Below, piece after piece: positions 11,868-22,287 of a stretch of 64,000 bases of DNA. The stretch covers positions 146,765,487 through 146,829,486 of the forward strand of contig NC_051065.1 in the NCBI RefSeq assembly GCF_004664715.2, given 5' to 3'. Every line of letters starts with the position of its first letter. Position 1 is the first letter of the stretch. Source of the stretch: Peromyscus leucopus (Eukaryota; Chordata; Mammalia; Rodentia; Cricetidae). The position numbers were made by a program, and so were the translations under genes. Under the pieces are notes generated by a model. The model had not been told where the DNA came from and did no database searches. It saw nothing but the letters and a program-made list of their open reading frames with translations.

Positions 11868-12238
11868 CCACAGTCAGGACAAATCTCTGTCACCCACCAG
11901 TCCCACAGCTGCTCAGACCCAACCAAGTAAACACAGAGACTTATATTGCTTACAAACTGTATGGCTGTGGCAGGCTTCTTGCTAACTGTTCTTATCTTAA
12001 ATTAACCCATTTCCATAAATCTATACCTTGCCATGTGGCTCGTGGATTACTGGTATCTTCACATGCTGCTTGTCATGGCGGCGGCTGGCAGTGACTCCCT
12101 CCGCCTTCCTGTTCTCTCAATTCTCCTCTCGGTTAGTCCCACCTATACTTCCTGCCTGCCCACTGGCCAATCAGTGTTTTATTTATTGACCAATCAGAGC
12201 ACACATTTGACATACAGACCATCCCCCAGCAGACTGGA
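11868..12238. repeat. Cricetid dispersed repeat, LTR-like
   Basis: The block from GTCAGGACAAATCTCTGTCA to ACATACAGACCATCCCCCAG matches a pattern I recall as very common in cricetid genomes. It has two CCAATCA motifs about 30 bp apart (CTGGCCAATCAGTG and TTGACCAATCAGAGC), as in retroviral-type LTR U3 regions. The family name is not certain. Confidence 0.5.
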
Positions 12239-12239
12239 T

Positions 12240-15200
12240 CCCACTATATAGCCCAATTGGGCCTCAGCCTTGTCTCCCTCTTCCCTCGTCTCCCCAAAGC
12301 TGAGATTTTAGGTATTGTCCTGCAGCCCTGTCCTCTGAGCCAAACGACTGTCATCTTCGTAAGATCAGTTGAGTGTGCTGGACTTGTTGACTGTGGACAT
12401 TCCCTCATGGAAGGAGGGGCGGGGGAGGCCACTGGACCCTCACCTGAATACCCAACCACTCCTCCCAACCATCGAGTGCAATTGGCCCCAACTGCACGTG
12501 ACCGAGCAGCTGGGGTACGCAGGCTGGGAGGGAGTAGAGGGCGGAATCTCCGCCGATGCAGCTCCGGGAAAGCCATCGTGGAGCTGGTGTAGACTTTCCA
12601 GTGTGGGTGCTTGGGGTCATTCATGCAAGTCACACAAACTCATCGGTTCCCTTGGGGGAACTCGGGTGGAAAACGCTTTGGCTTGTAGTTGAAACTTCAG
12701 AAGGAAGGGAGTAGAAGTTGCCTATTCTTCCCCCTACCCTCGAGGAGAAAATTCTTCCAACAGACGTGTGCTGCCATCCCTGTTTTCCCGGGACTTTCCA
12801 ACACCTCCTCCTTGCCCCTCCACCTCACTTTGTCTTCCATGGAGTCCCCTTCTGTCTGACACTTGACCCACAGACTCTTACCCTGAAAGAACTAAGGCCT
12901 TTAGAGGGAGGGAGGAGGCTGAGGCTGGTCCTGAAGCAGCTCCACCCTTCTGGCTGTTTTCCACAACGTGACTCTGGAACTCTCGGTTCCTTCTCTGCAG
13001 CCGCCCTCCTGTCCTCTGTCCCCAGCCTGGCTGGCTTGTAAGCAGAGGGTCTCTACAGTGTCCCCTATTGTCACTCCCACACCCAAGTGTAACGTATCTC
13101 TCTGTCCCCCAAGTCTGTGTCTGCCATCTCCTCCTTTCTCTCCCAGACCCCCTTGTTTCCCCATGGCTTCCCACATAGCCATGGAGGTCAAGGGAAGCTT
13201 GTGGCCTCCTCTGGGACTGTACAAGTCTTGCCCAGCCCCATCCTTTGCTCTAGCACGTGGGAAACGCAGGTGATGTGAGTCTGGTGTCCTCTGTGAGCGT
13301 GGCCTTGGATCTCATTCTGGTAAACACGTGAGGTTTTTGAACCATGAAGACCTGAGGCTGGGGGGCTGAGTTATCTACAGTGACCACGGGGAGAGCAGGG
13401 GAGGAGCAGGCTAACCGAGGGCGAAGCTGGAGAGGCAGGTGACGGAGATGGGGACAGCATCCTCCCGACATTGCTGGATGTTTTGGATGGACTTTTGTAG
13501 AAAGAAAAGAGGTTACCTGGGAGTCAAAGACGCTGGTCTTTCCTCCCCTCCTGCTCAGGTTCAATGCTAGTTGCTGAGCCCTTGGGAACAAAAGAGCAAC
13601 CCCCACCACCACCCGCCACCTCCCAGCCTGGAATTCTAGCAGACCTTAATGGATGCCTCCCAGAGAACAGGCTTGCTCAGTCTTGAACTGGTGGAGGATC
13701 AGTGTTTAGGCATCTGATATATGGCCAGAGTGCCGGGAATGGAAATAGGGAGGGTAGCCAGACCAAGAGAGGTAGGAGTTCAGTTAGAGAGATGAGAAGT
13801 TGGGAACGTACTTCCTTTCCTTCCTTCCTTCCTCCTTCCTTTGAGTTTGAACCTAGGACTTTGTGCATGCTAGGCAAGTGCTCTGCCACTGAGCTGTACC
13901 CACATTCTCTTCCCTTCTTTAAAATATGAGTATGTGCACCTGTGTGCAGACCTGTGCTTGGCTGCTGCTCACCTTCTTAGAGACAGGGTCTGTCTTTGGC
14001 CTGGAGCTCACTAATTATATAACAAGCAGGCTGGTCGGCTAACGATCCGTAAGGATCCTCCTGTCTCACCGTTTCCTAGGGTGGAACTGCAAGCACACAC
14101 CACTGTGTCAGCGTTTTTACGTGGGTTCTGGGACTCAAACTTAGAATCCGTGCTATCGAGGTGAGTGCTTTACCAGCTGAGACTTCCTGCTAGCCCTCCC
14201 CCCACCCAGTTCTGCTACTGTGAAACAGTCTAAGCCGTTCAGACTGGCCCTGAACTCTGTAGCCTAGCCAGGCCTTGAACTTGCAGCCCTCCCTTCTCAG
14301 CCTGCAGATATTACAAGTCTGTGTCACTAGGTGTGGCTCACAATGGGGAATTTCAGGCAAGGAAAGAAAAGACACAGAAGCTAGAAGGAAGAGAGATGCT
14401 CCTGGGAGGTCACAGGGACACAGCAAGGAGCTGGTGCCACTCAGTAAGTGGCCTTTATCTGGAGTATGAGTCCTCACTGAGTGCTGTAAGCAGGGTGACA
14501 GGATCATTTCTATTTTTTAGAAGGACCCTGTGTACAGGTTATGCAACCTGGTTAAGGGAGGATTAAGATTGGGGACCAATTTGGGGCAGGTGAGAAATAA
14601 GGGCCTTAGTTAGGAAGGAAGGAACAGCAGACAGACACTTAGCAGAGTGCCATCCAATAGAAATAAAAGTCATAAATGCAAGCCACATACGTAAAATATC
14701 CTAGGAAGACCTATTAGAAGACCGAAGAGAAACAAGCACATTCAATTTTAGGAATATGTTTTGTTTAATATAAACTTTTCAAAATACTATAATTTCAGCA
14801 TGTGAGCAATAAGAAAATTGGACATGTTTTTGATACTATTTTACAACGTGGTATGTATTTTACACTTAGCACATTTCAATTTGGACTAATTACATGCCAA
14901 ATAGCTACCATGTTGGCTGGTGCAGGAAGTAATTCTGGATGTGGTGGCAGGGCGGGGGAGGGGTGTGTGTGGCAATGGGAAAACAAGGGGGCTTCTGTGT
15001 GACTAAGGTCTGTCTGGTATAGCCATCCACAGACACAGTAAATATGAACGTGGAGGAGCTAGGGACCCGAGGAGATAAGGAATTCAAATTTGACTTTGGG
15101 CACACAGAATGGAAACGTTTTCCAGATGATTGAAACATCACTCTGGGGCTCAGGAGCTGGCCGCACAGAAGAAGAAATGTCAAGGGCAGTTAACAGATGG

Positions 15201-15380
15201 CAGCGGAAAGCATGGGCCCAGCTGACTTAGCCCAGAGTCCTCAGGCAAACAGGAAGAAAGTCAAGAACAAACAAACAAACAAACAAACAAGTCAGAGACC
15301 CGGCGTCACAGGCTCCAGGATGAACAGACGTTTGCTCGCTGGCCTGTACTTTTTGTTCTTGTGGCTGATGTTGAGAAGGG
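12240..15380. other. Mostly unique non-genic sequence with SINE fragments
   Basis: I see no intact gene. About 13838-13905 is an antisense ID-type SINE (GAACCTAGGACTTTGTGCAT, AGTGCTCTGCCACTGAGC). About 13970-14330 holds decayed antisense SINE pieces. A (CAAA)n tract is at 15266-15294. A weak candidate for a relic of Rbp5 exon 3 lies on the minus strand at 12444-12523 and is treated under findings. Confidence 0.4.
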
Positions 15381-15384
15381 GCAA

Positions 15385-15605
15385 GGAAGAGACTGGAGAG
15401 ATGCCTCAGTAGTTAAGAGCACTCTCTGCTCACTCAGAGGACATAAGTTCAATTCCCAGCACCCACCTGGCAGCTCATAACTGTCATAAGTCATAATTCC
15501 AGTTCCGGGGGACCCGATACCCTCTTCTTACCTCCTCAGCATGTAGTGCACAGATATGTGAAGGCAAAACATCCATCCACATAAAAAATAATCAAAAGAA
15601 GAAAT
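15385..15605 (+). repeat. B2 SINE, sense
   Basis: GACTGGAGAGATGCCTCAGT, AGTTAAGAGCACTCTCTGCT, AGTTCAATTCCCAGCACCCA and an A-rich 3' tail give a sense B2-type element. It separates the Rbp5 relic from the sequence to its left. Confidence 0.85.
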
Positions 15606-15856
15606 TTTTAAAAATTAGAAGATAAAGTAAGCTGAATGAACTCTTCTATTAAAAACATAAAAGGGGTAAGGAAGAGGTAGGAAGGAGCTGGGGAGTGCAG
15701 GAGCTTCTTGGTGCCAGGGACCGTTATTTGGGGATCCCATGGCCTGCTTAGGTGGTCACTGTCCCTGGCTTGGGCTGGAGGGGGCGCTGTTCTGGCTCAC
15801 ATTGCTAGGAGGCCTCTGTTCATCTCCCTGTGCCCTGTCAGCTCAAGGGAAAGTAC

Positions 15857-16308
15857 CTGGCATTTTCATCCGCCCACGATCCTTAGACCTCCTCAAACTC
15901 CATTTCCGCCTCGAGTTCCATAATGCCGGCCCAGAAGGAGCTGAGAGACTTCACCACTGTGTGGGTGCGCTGGTGGTTGATCCTGTACAGCCTCAGTGGT
16001 ACTCCCTTCCTCCGAGCCACACTGATGCCCGTGGAGACTGAGTCTTACGAAGGGCTCTACCCACTAGCCAGGGGCTTGCTGCCCACAACAGCTGTGTCAA
16101 GGCCGTGGAGGGCAGTGCCTTGGAGGGAAATGGATCCTAAGCCATCAGGTGGGGTGTCCGATCAGCTCCAGCATGGCTTCTCAGCAGGACCTAGAGGAGG
16201 AAGAGAAGAGAGGGAGGAAGGGGAACCCAGAAGGTCTGGAAGGGTGAGGTCATGACTTAGGACCTCCAGGCAGTCCTCCAAGTTCTTCTGGAACAGGTTG
16301 GGAGGCAT
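15857..16308 (-). pseudogene. Rbp5: Rbp5 relic: exons 1 and 2 (cellular retinol-binding protein 5)
   Basis: RBP5 (CRBP-III) is a small cytosolic retinol-binding lipocalin. In human it lies head-to-head with CLSTN3, as here. Reading the minus strand, 16308-16264 starts ATG and gives MPPNL, then, after loss of about eight codons, FQKNLEDCLE, matching the family N-terminus. After about 226 bp, 16037-15857 (181 nt; this exon is about 179 nt in the family) gives ISVARRK, INHQRTHTVVKSLSSF and EFEEV in register. It is flanked by a CTCAG acceptor and a CCAG/GTAC donor. Damage: the deletion in exon 1, a frameshift at the exon 2 start, about two codons lost mid-exon, a TAA after FEEV, and a broken exon 1 donor. 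Exon 4 was not found. I am confident of homology and of non-function. Confidence 0.8.
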
Positions 16309-17559
16309 TGTGTTCAGTGTAGACAGGAACAGACTGAGAAGTCAGGCAGGGTTGCTATCTGGAAGAGGAGGCTCACAGCCTTCCAGATCAGCCTCCATAT
16401 GCAGTGTGGGAAGGTCCAGCGCCCCCCCCCCCTACCCCCGCCCGGCCCCAGTGATGAGCTCTGGTCTGGTGTCTGCAGACAGAGGAGAGGCAGGAGCTTG
16501 ACAAAGTCATGCCTGGTCTCAGCTTTTTCTGTGAAACGACCTTGGAGCTGTCAGTCACTCAAAACTTGAATTTTCTGAGTGCCAGGTTTGGCCTTCCTGC
16601 CATTTCTGGCAGGTTTGGGAACCCGAGGGAGGGCTCCCTCTGGAGGTTCCCCATGGTATGGCAGTGTGGAGCACCTATCCATCTAGCTTTCTTCTTAGAT
16701 TGAGTCAGGGTGTGAGGGGGATATTCGGGATATTCAGAGGTGTGAGGGAAGGAGGTGAGAACAGCCTCTTAGCCAGGAGCCACATTTAAGCAAGGCCTGG
16801 ACCCCCAGGCCTCCACAGCTCCCTCACAATTGGCTGAGTGTGGTCCTTAAACTGGTGTTTTTGGTCTTCCAGGACGTGTAAGAGGGAGGCGGAGGAACCG
16901 AAGCTCAGTGAGTGTTGAGATCAGGAGAAGGCATGGGAAGGCTGAGGATTTTATACTCTGGTTTGGGATCCAGGGTGTTCCTCTCAGTCCTGAGTCCTGG
17001 ATACCATCACCTGTCACTCCTTATCAAGACACATCATCATGATGGCTTGGGAGGGGGATATTGAAATCATTGTATACCCTGCCCCCAGCTGCCCACCCGT
17101 CCCCCAAACTGGCCCGCGCTCTTGTCTCTGGCTACACAAGCTGTAGGGTGGCTCCATCATGGTTTAAAGTCGGGAATTCAGGGACTGTAAGCAGTAGGAG
17201 AAAGAGAGCTTGACATTCCAGGTGCTGGTGGACTGTGCGGGTAGGGGTGCGGGAAGTGCCCCCTCTTCCTCATCTCAGGCCCCTCTCATGCTTTTGCTGT
17301 CCTTCCTTTGGTTCCCGTGGGGCCCTGGGTTGAAACTGAAATGCTAGAATTTCTCGTGCTCAGGCTGAAGGTTTTGCCTCCCGGTTCCCAGAAAGCACAC
17401 AGCAGGGACTAGCTGACGGAACGGGCTGTGAAAAGAGGTTAATGCAGAGTTGGGGGTGGGTGACGTGGATACTGCCTCTCTTGGCCACCCTCAAGTCTGT
17501 TGACGTCTCCCGTCCTCACCCCACCTCCGGGATTTCAGCTAGGTCTTCCGATGTCCCCT
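16309..17559. other. Intergenic sequence between the Rbp5 relic and the Clstn3 promoter
   Basis: About 1.2 kb with no gene or obvious SINE. It contains a C-rich block at about 16420-16446. If Rbp5 and Clstn3 once shared a bidirectional control region, it would have lain here. Confidence 0.4.
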
Positions 17560-18067
17560 CTTCCCCCCCTCCCCGCGGCTTTCCAGCTTCCTCTCTAGCC
17601 CCCGCAGTTCTCTGCTCCTTCAAACTGCAGCCAGGGGAAAAAGCCCTAACACATTCTCCCGCCCCTGCTCCCCAGTCGCATTGGTTCTCTACCCTCCCTG
17701 CAGCACCTGGCGCCCCCGGTCTTCCAATTGGCCAGCGGCCCCATCAATCCTTGCCTGGCTGTGCTGATGTCATCCTGCAGTAGCGGGGATGGGGTGGGAG
17801 TGAGTGAGAGAGCGAGCGAGCGAGCCAGAGTGAGGACGCTGGGCTGGAGAGCAAGGGAAGCCACTGCAAGTCTTCCGTCTCGGCCACCGAGCGGGTCTGC
17901 ACGCATCTGCTGTATGGACCAGCGTGGGCAGCAAGCTCCTTTCTGATCTTGTCCCACTGCCCTCCCCTCCTTGCAGACGTTCTGCATCCCTCCCCCAAGG
18001 TGGCATTAGCAGGCTTGAGGCTCCCAGGGGACGGGAACGCCTGGCCTGGCGTGCTTTACAGCGCACC
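17560..18067 (+). promoter_or_regulatory. Clstn3: Clstn3 promoter and 5' UTR region
   Basis: A GC-rich, TATA-less stretch precedes the start codon. It has an inverted CCAAT box (ATTGG, 17680-17684), a CCAAT box (17724-17728), a CRE-like TGATGTCA near 17764 and a GAGCGAGCGAGC purine run near 17811. The exact start site cannot be read from sequence. An upstream ATG occurs at about 17913 (CTGTATGGACC). Confidence 0.5.
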
Positions 18068-18131
18068 ATGACCCTCCTGCTGCTGTCCCTCTTGATGGCC
18101 TCTCTGCTCCAGCTCAGCTCTGGCAACAAAG
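18068..18131 (+). CDS. Clstn3: Clstn3 exon 1 (signal peptide)
   Basis: The ATG is in a fair context (GCGCACCATGA). It encodes a leucine-rich signal peptide ([19 protein letters not shown]) and the first residues of the mature chain (NK). It ends in phase 1 at AACAAAG/GTGAGA. Confidence 0.93.
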
Positions 18132-21100
18132 GTGAGAGAGACCGGGATGGGGGCCTCCGAACTGGGGCGTCGGGCTGAGCGATGTGGGGGTATGGAGGGA
18201 AGGAGATGTCGAGACTCTGGCGCATGACAGGTGTCCTTTCCCTTCTGACTGACTACCTCTTTCCATCCTTTCCTCAGACCTCTTCCCTTCACCCATCTCA
18301 CCTCCAAGGGCCACCTCCTCCTCTCTGGTCCATCTCTACATGTGCTCGCCTAGCGTCCTGCTTGTATTTGGTCTCCATTCCCACCTAGGGTCTCTCTGCC
18401 CCCTCCCCCCACTCCTCCATGCTGGTAGACAGACACCTCCTGTCTCAAAGGAACTTGCTCTCCGAGGGTGACATTCCCTCAGCTTCGTTTTTACTGGGTG
18501 TGCACACTGAGGGTGTGTGGCCGATCCATCTGGTTGTCTCCATGCCTTCCTGGGGAGAAACTGTGTACCACAGCTCAGCAATTCCGAGCACGTATATTTT
18601 TTTTTCCGTGTCCCTCTGCATCCAAACCCTTCTGCATGCATCCGCTGGGTGGTGGGTGACCACAGCTGCCCTCTCTGGCAGACAGCAGATACATTCGGTT
18701 GGGTGAGACCGTCAGGGGGAGGGGGAGGGTGGGGCCAGGGGCAGAGGGTTCAGGTAGGCAGAGGGGAGGGAGAAGGCTGGAAAGGGGAGAAAGGGGTGTG
18801 GGGTGCTCCAGGAAAGAGGTGAGAAGGGAGAGGAGGAGTGGGAAGGGAATAAGAAGGGGTGGGGAAGGAGAAAGGTAGAGACCGAGAAGGAGGGAGGGAA
18901 ATCAGCAGGAAAGGTGAGAAGTGGGGGAGGAGAGAGCCAAGAAGAATGGACACAGGACAGCCACAGGAGGGGACGGACAGCCACAGGAGAGGGACAGGCA
19001 GCCACAGGAGGGGACGGGGAGAAGGGCTCAGGGGCCACAGGAGGCACAAGGTTGCAGGCTGCCTGGCTCTGTCCTTGGTGGTTCTTCTGTCGTCTTCTGT
19101 GTCTGGCTGGAGCTCCTACTTCGGGATGGTCCTCCTGGCTCTCGAGCCTCCTATCACTTCCTACTTGGCCTCCCATAAACCATCTTGAGGCTTTCTCTTC
19201 GGCTGTTAGGGAAGAGGGCTATGGTGGTCACCCTCATGAAATGTCGAGGCCTGCAGTTTCCAGGGCATTTGTTGGCCTGTGGTTAGAGGAATGAATAGAA
19301 ATCAGAATTTCTTGCTCATCATGAAATACTGGGGTGAGAGTCCTCTGGTGACTCAGTTTCCCTCTGATGACATATCCTCCCCTTTCCGTGTCTGGCTTTG
19401 GGAGCATGGATGGGCCCAATGGGATTAGGTAGGTCAGGTGGTGGAGGTTGGGTCTGGGGATGAGGGAGAAGAGACATGGCTGCCTTTCCGGTAGCCCCTC
19501 AAGAGCTTGAGGGGAGTTGGTCCTGGGGAAGAGATTCTACTTGAGAGAGTCTGATAGGAGAAAGGGTGATGTACGTAGGGCAGAGAAAATTAGGATTCAG
19601 TCATAGGTCTATAAGAGTTCCTTCATAGGTGGGGTGTGGAGGTCTTGAGAGGACCTAGAAATGTACTGGTTGTGACTGCATTCCCTCGGGTGTGGGGATG
19701 GGAAGTAAGGCAGGGATTTGCTGTGTTTCTAGGCCAGCTCTGTAATCCCCTAGGACGTCGCTCTGCTGGGTCCAGTCACTTGTCATTGATTGATGGCTCT
19801 GCTCTCTCCCTGCCCCTCTCTGTCCCCCTGCGACTGTCCTATATACTTCTTTCCTCTCTCCTGTCCTGCGAGAGTGGCTTGGAGTCTGGGCCGGACTTGG
19901 AGAAGTAGAGAGTGAAGGGATTAGGGTTGAAATTCAGTATCGGAGAGGATACACCACTGAGATCACAGGAAATTGGTCAATACTCTTCCCTAGTCTGAAC
20001 TCTTCCTTCGATCATCCCTGTCCTTTCCCAGGACCTTCTAAGGGCCACCATTTCTTGAGTCCCTAGTCACCATTTGCCAAGACAAAAAGACCGTATAGGA
20101 GATTCTCTACCTCTAACCATGATCCCCAGGGGGAGAGATGGTCCCTTCCTCACAGGAGGTAGTTGCCATGGAAGCTGCTTATCCGGTTCTACAGAAGGCT
20201 GTGACCTCCTGCAGAGCCTCTGAGTCCTTCTGTTGCACACCCTTCTCCCTCCTGCAAGGTGGCGAGGCGTGGAAAGGGTGTTGATCTAGGGTGTGGGCTT
20301 AACCAGGGCTGCATCCTGGGAGTAGTGGAGGTTCAGATCATAAGTACTTTCTCTCCTCTCCCTGGGGTGGGGCCAGCCAACAAGCACAAGCCATGGATTG
20401 AGGCCGAGTACCAGGGCATTGTCATGGAGAACGACAACACGGTTCTGTTGAATCCACCACTCTTTGCCTTGGATAAAGATGCCCCGCTGCGCTATGCAGG
20501 TAACTGGGGCTACCGCTGTGGGATTGGGAAAAAAATGGCTGGGACGACAGAAGGCAAGAGAGGGGTGGGAGGTCCTGGTAGCGGGAGTGTTGGGGAAGTG
20601 GGACACAGGCCTGGGGGGGCATCAGAGAAGGGGAGGAGCAAGAAGGGGAATGAATGGGTTGCACAGAAGAATGAAGATGTAGCAAAGGGTGTCAGAGTGG
20701 AGCAGCCAGGGATTAAACACAAGAGATTTTGCAGACCTCAGACCTGCTGGCTCTGAGTGTGGTGCTCGGGGAAGCTGGGGATCATTGATACTCATGTCAT
20801 CAGGAGAAGGGCTTGGAGTTTGGGAGGAGATGTGCAGCTGGGCACGGCCCAGGCAAGGAGGTTGAGGGCTGGAAGGAGATGCTCTGGGTCACTCGGAGAC
20901 TCATTTCTTCTCTTCCTGCCTCGCCAGGTGAGATCTGTGGCTTCCGGCTGCATGGATCTGGGGTACCCTTTGAGGCTGTGATCCTGGACAAGGCAACAGG
21001 TGAAGGGCTGATCCGGGCCAAGGAGCCCGTGGACTGTGAGGCCCAGAAGGAACACACCTTTACCATCCAGGCTTATGACTGTGGCGAGGGGCCCGACGGC

Positions 21101-22244
21101 ACCAACACCAAGAAGTCTCACAAGTGAGGGAAACCTATCCCATGCCTATTTGCTATGGAACCCTTCTTCCTTCAACAGTGGTCTCTCAGAGATGGGGCTC
21201 TCCTTCGTAAGCTAAGAGTGATGCTTAGTCCAGCAAGTTCAGTCATTTCAGCCTCTTGTTGGCTGAGGATAGACCAACCGGAACCTGGGGATGGAACCCA
21301 CAACCTTACCTGTGCCAGGGAAGCCCTCTACCAATGGGCTATGTCTCCAGCCCCAAATTTACTCTGACAAGTTACTACCAAAAATGAGTAATAATGCCCA
21401 CTTTATTCTTTCTCTGTGTCAGCTGATTATTGTTTGTTCTAGCGTAATAATAGTAGGCCTTCTTAGTCCCTGACCATACTGACTGAATGTCACCCCACCC
21501 CTGCTCTTCACAGAGTTTAGGGATTTCCGGTCAAGGTCACAAGTGTACAGGAGGGTTCAGTGGCCACTCATCCCACTTTGCTTCTTGCAACCTTGAACGA
21601 TGTACTCAGACATTCTGGGCTTGCTTCTCTTTGTCTACAAGACAGAGGTGTTGCTAGAAAATTTATGGGAGATGGCTGGTATAAAAAGTGTGTCCCTTCA
21701 AACCTGCTGCACAGCACATGGGCACTGGGCAGCGGCAAGACAAACAGTAAGGAAGAGATGAGAACATTCCACATGCAGCCAGACCCTTCCATGTGCCCCT
21801 CCGGTTGGTCCATTTGCGGCACACAGCAGACATCGGGCGTGTGACATACACACAGCTGGGAGGGGCCAGGGAAGGGCGGGATGCTGAGAGCTCGGAAGAG
21901 GATTGGCTCACAGACCCCTACATCTGTCACCAGCTAGTTCCTCACTAGACAATGGGAGACAGATCAGTAATTAGGGATCCCGGGCCACTGAGAGGCATCA
22001 GAGGTTAGAAAGTTCTTTGTGACTCAATTTCCCATTTAGAGACAAGGCCTTTGCTTCTGATCCTGGAGCCTGGCTCTTGACTGGAGTCAGGGCATAGAAT
22101 GAAGGTCCTAGACCCAGCTCTGTTTGCCTGGGAAGGTGTGAGTCGGGAAGGGCATCATGGCTGAGATACAGTTTAGGCAGGTGAACTACTCAGATGTATC
22201 AACTTATGACTCCCCATCAAATGCCACTTCCTGATTCTGGTTTT

Positions 22245-22287
<43 letters not shown>

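Noticed and set aside
1..15856. Possible C1rl exons on the minus strand
   Set aside because: Expected to the left by synteny, but no serine-protease or CUB motifs were found.
15739..16255. Plus-strand frames of about 100-110 codons
   Set aside because: They are antisense to the Rbp5 relic, whose homology is on the minus strand.
18712..19176. Minus-strand 154-codon proline/serine-rich frame
   Set aside because: Translation of the purine-rich intron 1 tract; low complexity.
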